From Purshia tridentata (Eukaryota; Streptophyta; Magnoliopsida; Rosales; Rosaceae): a stretch of 50,372 nt of DNA. Positions 48,100 to 50,372 of the stretch are shown here, one piece after another (the first letter of the stretch is position 1; each line of letters begins with the position of its first letter). The stretch covers positions 1-50,372 of the forward strand of contig QANT01009262.1 of assembly GCA_003254885.1 (NCBI GenBank), read 5' to 3'. The notes below the pieces were generated by a model. The model was not told the origin of the DNA and did no database searches. It was given only the letters and a program-made list of their open reading frames with translations. A program made the position numbers and the translations under genes.

Positions 48100-48105
48100 T
48101 GTCTC
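48100..48105 (+). promoter_or_regulatory. TGTCTC auxin response element
   Basis: A canonical TGTCTC (GAGACA in gene orientation) sits about 335 bp upstream of the GH3 start codon. GH3 genes of this branch are classic early auxin-induced genes bound by ARF factors at this motif. Other TGTC-type cores in the opposite sense lie at about 47910-47980. A single hexamer can occur by chance; family and position raise its likelihood. Confidence 0.55.
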
Positions 48106-50372
48106 AATCTGGGCCCACTGGGTCAGCCGGACCACGCGGCCGTTTTCGAGTGAGTTTGTTGCTTCTTTGACAACTGATGGCTGCCGGCTAAGTAGACACT
48201 TTCTGAGAGAGAGCAAGAGAGAGCGAAAGAGAGCGGGCCCGTGCTATGCAATCGGTGTTGTGTTGTTGGATATGGGGGGAGAAGGTAAAAAAGAAAATTG
48301 TGAACCACTATGATATATATCTATTTGGTATGCTGATGGTAGTCTTACGAATTAATAGATAATATTGATAGTGAATTAACCTGAGATATATGATATTATT
48401 ATAAGAAAATAATTATTGTTAAAATGTTTAATGATATCTTAAAAATTTGATTAAGATAATGATCTTAAGGGAGAGAAATTAATCAGAACTGTATTATGGA
48501 GCTAGGTGCAAAAATCACGTGAACATGACATTAATGGTTTTTTATTTTGATTTGGTTTGGGAGTTTTGCTTTCTACTTGTTATGAATGTCTAGGCTTGAG
48601 GTAAGATTTTAATATGGTGAATAGCAGGGTAGGTGAAGCTTTTGCAATTCTTGTACGTCATTACAGTTGCATTACAACAACATTGTTTTCTTCGCTATCT
48701 TTTTGGGAATGATTAAATTAGATCTTGTGAATATTTAATACGCGATGATCATATGTAGACATTTAGCTATAGGTCAGTTTTTTAGATGGTGAATTTACAA
48801 TGACATCTCCAAGGAATCCTATGGGAATTTCTTGCATTAATTTTTAAGGGTTAAAAAGGTTGGCATCATGATAGCAAATACGTGCTTATAATATGCTAAA
48901 CGATTACAGCTGATTTTTTTTCCTTCTTTTACAAAATGAAGGATTTTAATTATTATATCACATTAAGGAAAAGGTAATCCCTTAATTAAAGTTATGTATG
49001 TAACCTCACATAAACTAAGTAAGAATTCAGGGGTTGCTATATATATATAAAAGAGATATGGAACACACCATGCACCCAATGTCAAGACTTTTTGGGAAAA
49101 AGCTCATACCTGATTTATAGAGCTTGATGTACGTTTAAAGTAGGCTGAATATATATTAGTGTGCGTGATGAGTATATGTGGTTTTGTGAAGTTTGTTTGT
49201 CTTTAATAACTCTTTAAATTTATTTATCTCGTTTTCTTATTTTCTTCGGCCAATATATATATGTCATGTCACTGTTGTGGGAACCATATATATATAGTTA
49301 CACTGAATATATGAGCAGGTAATGAGGAAGATAAAAGTGACACGCAATTATGTCGGCTATTTCTATGTTAACAGACAAACTCCGTTCCTCTCTTAAGTAA
49401 ACAGTTAAACTTCGGGAAAAAATATTTGAGGGTTTATTGCTCTGAAACTTTAGGTACTATTCAGAATGTACCAATATTCAGTTAAATTAGGCTTTTGAAA
49501 TTTCAAAATATAAAGAATTGATTGCGTGTAGAGCACCATGCATCCACCAGCCCAACACCAATGAAGAAGTGGTCCTTTGAACTTTAGATCATCATCAGGC
49601 CCATTATATACATGATTGTACATACTCACTACTAATTAGCTAGCTAATTACTAGCATGTAATTAAAGTATGTAACTAATTGGATGACGTCCAGTCATTTG
49701 ATAGCGAGCTAATTAACTCATTCAAATGGTAATTAAAATTCGGTGTGATGACTCGATCATGAAGGTTCTCTAACCATACTAATAGCTGTCTGTGAGTCAT
49801 GGATGACTATCCAAATCTTAATTTCCTCTTTATTTATTCCTTTAATTTGGTTAAGCTAATTCATATTGTTAAAAGGATTAATAAAAACCCAAGTCCATTC
49901 TAACCAAGTTATGAAAACTAAGAAAAAAATATATGAGAAAATGCCTTTTTCAAAGAGTAGAGAGTGACCTGCTTCTTCAGCCTTGGAGAAGTCGTTGAAA
50001 TATAATGGTTGCAGGCAAGCTCTATATTCTTTCTTCGATCTTTGTCAACAAAGTGGGTACAAATATTTAATGCTTGCATGTGTGGTACGGCCGTTAGGTA
50101 AGGGTTCTATTTTTTATTATTCTTTAATTTTCTTATATTTCTTTTTAAAATGCATTTATAAGAGAGAGTGGTGAATGAGAGATCAGGAAAAGAAAAGAGC
50201 TAGAGACAAAAAATATATATATATAAATTTATATATATGCGAGAGATGAATGAGAGAGAACAAATATATATATATAGTTTTTATTTATTTCTAGAGCGCA
50301 TTTTATCTATTATTCATTGTACCTATCTTTTCTCTCATCTTTTCTTCTACTCTCTCTTTAAGTAAAAAGATA

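Larger units (their letters stand above)
47767..50372. other. GH3 promoter and right-hand spacer
   Basis: The first 500 bases are relatively GC-rich and hold the GH3 promoter. Beyond about 48300 the DNA is AT-rich, with TA-rich runs (for example 50211-50224 and 50263-50275) and no recognised gene. The open frame at 49983-50174 has no family resemblance. Confidence 0.6.

Noticed and set aside
49983..50174. 63-codon plus-strand open frame near the right end
   Set aside because: No recognised motif, AT-rich C-terminal half and no splice signals that link it to another exon.

Overview
The window is nuclear DNA of a flowering plant, almost certainly a eudicot. It is AT-rich, its genes carry GT-AG introns, and every protein recognised belongs to a plant-specific or plant-expanded family (GH3 auxin-amido synthetase, FRIGIDA-like, PUB4-type U-box/ARM ligase, atypical aspartic protease with a membrane tail, tonoplast-type NRAMP). 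The gene set would suit Rosaceae or a related order, but the sequence alone does not settle this. One ambiguous base (N at 35027) in a poly-A run shows it is a draft assembly. All exon models below were read by hand from splice-site consensus, reading phase and recognised family sequence; none has transcript support.

Layout from left to right. 1-4140 is gene-free spacer with a 190-bp tandem repeat. 4174-8620 (+) is a ten-exon LRR/WD40 gene that resembles DHU1 and has a DDB1-binding WD box. It converges on 8936-9945 (-), a truncated armadillo-only copy of the next gene. 11523-15401 (-) is a full-length PUB4-like U-box/ARM E3 ligase, with a non-coding leader exon near 18565 and a long leader intron that carries a PIF/Harbinger-type element. 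21205-26069 (-) is a 12-exon aspartic protease. 27934-29970 (-) is a FRIGIDA-like (FRL3-type) gene. 32290-35640 (-) is an NRAMP metal transporter. 37111-38375 (-) is the 3' part of a membrane RING-finger gene whose 5' end is unresolved. 38400-45677 is a long AT-rich spacer. 45678-47766 (-) is a GH3.1-like auxin conjugation enzyme. 47767-50372 holds its promoter and more spacer.

The genes do not form a pathway; they are ordinary independent plant loci. The most notable features are structural: a 75-bp in-frame duplication inside the GH3 enzyme, a segmental duplication that produced an ARM-only PUB4 relative with a new C-terminus, an antisense gene-like fragment with its own 34-codon repeat inside a PUB4 intron, and several short tandem duplications near promoters or in leader introns. 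I found no convincing wholly new system.
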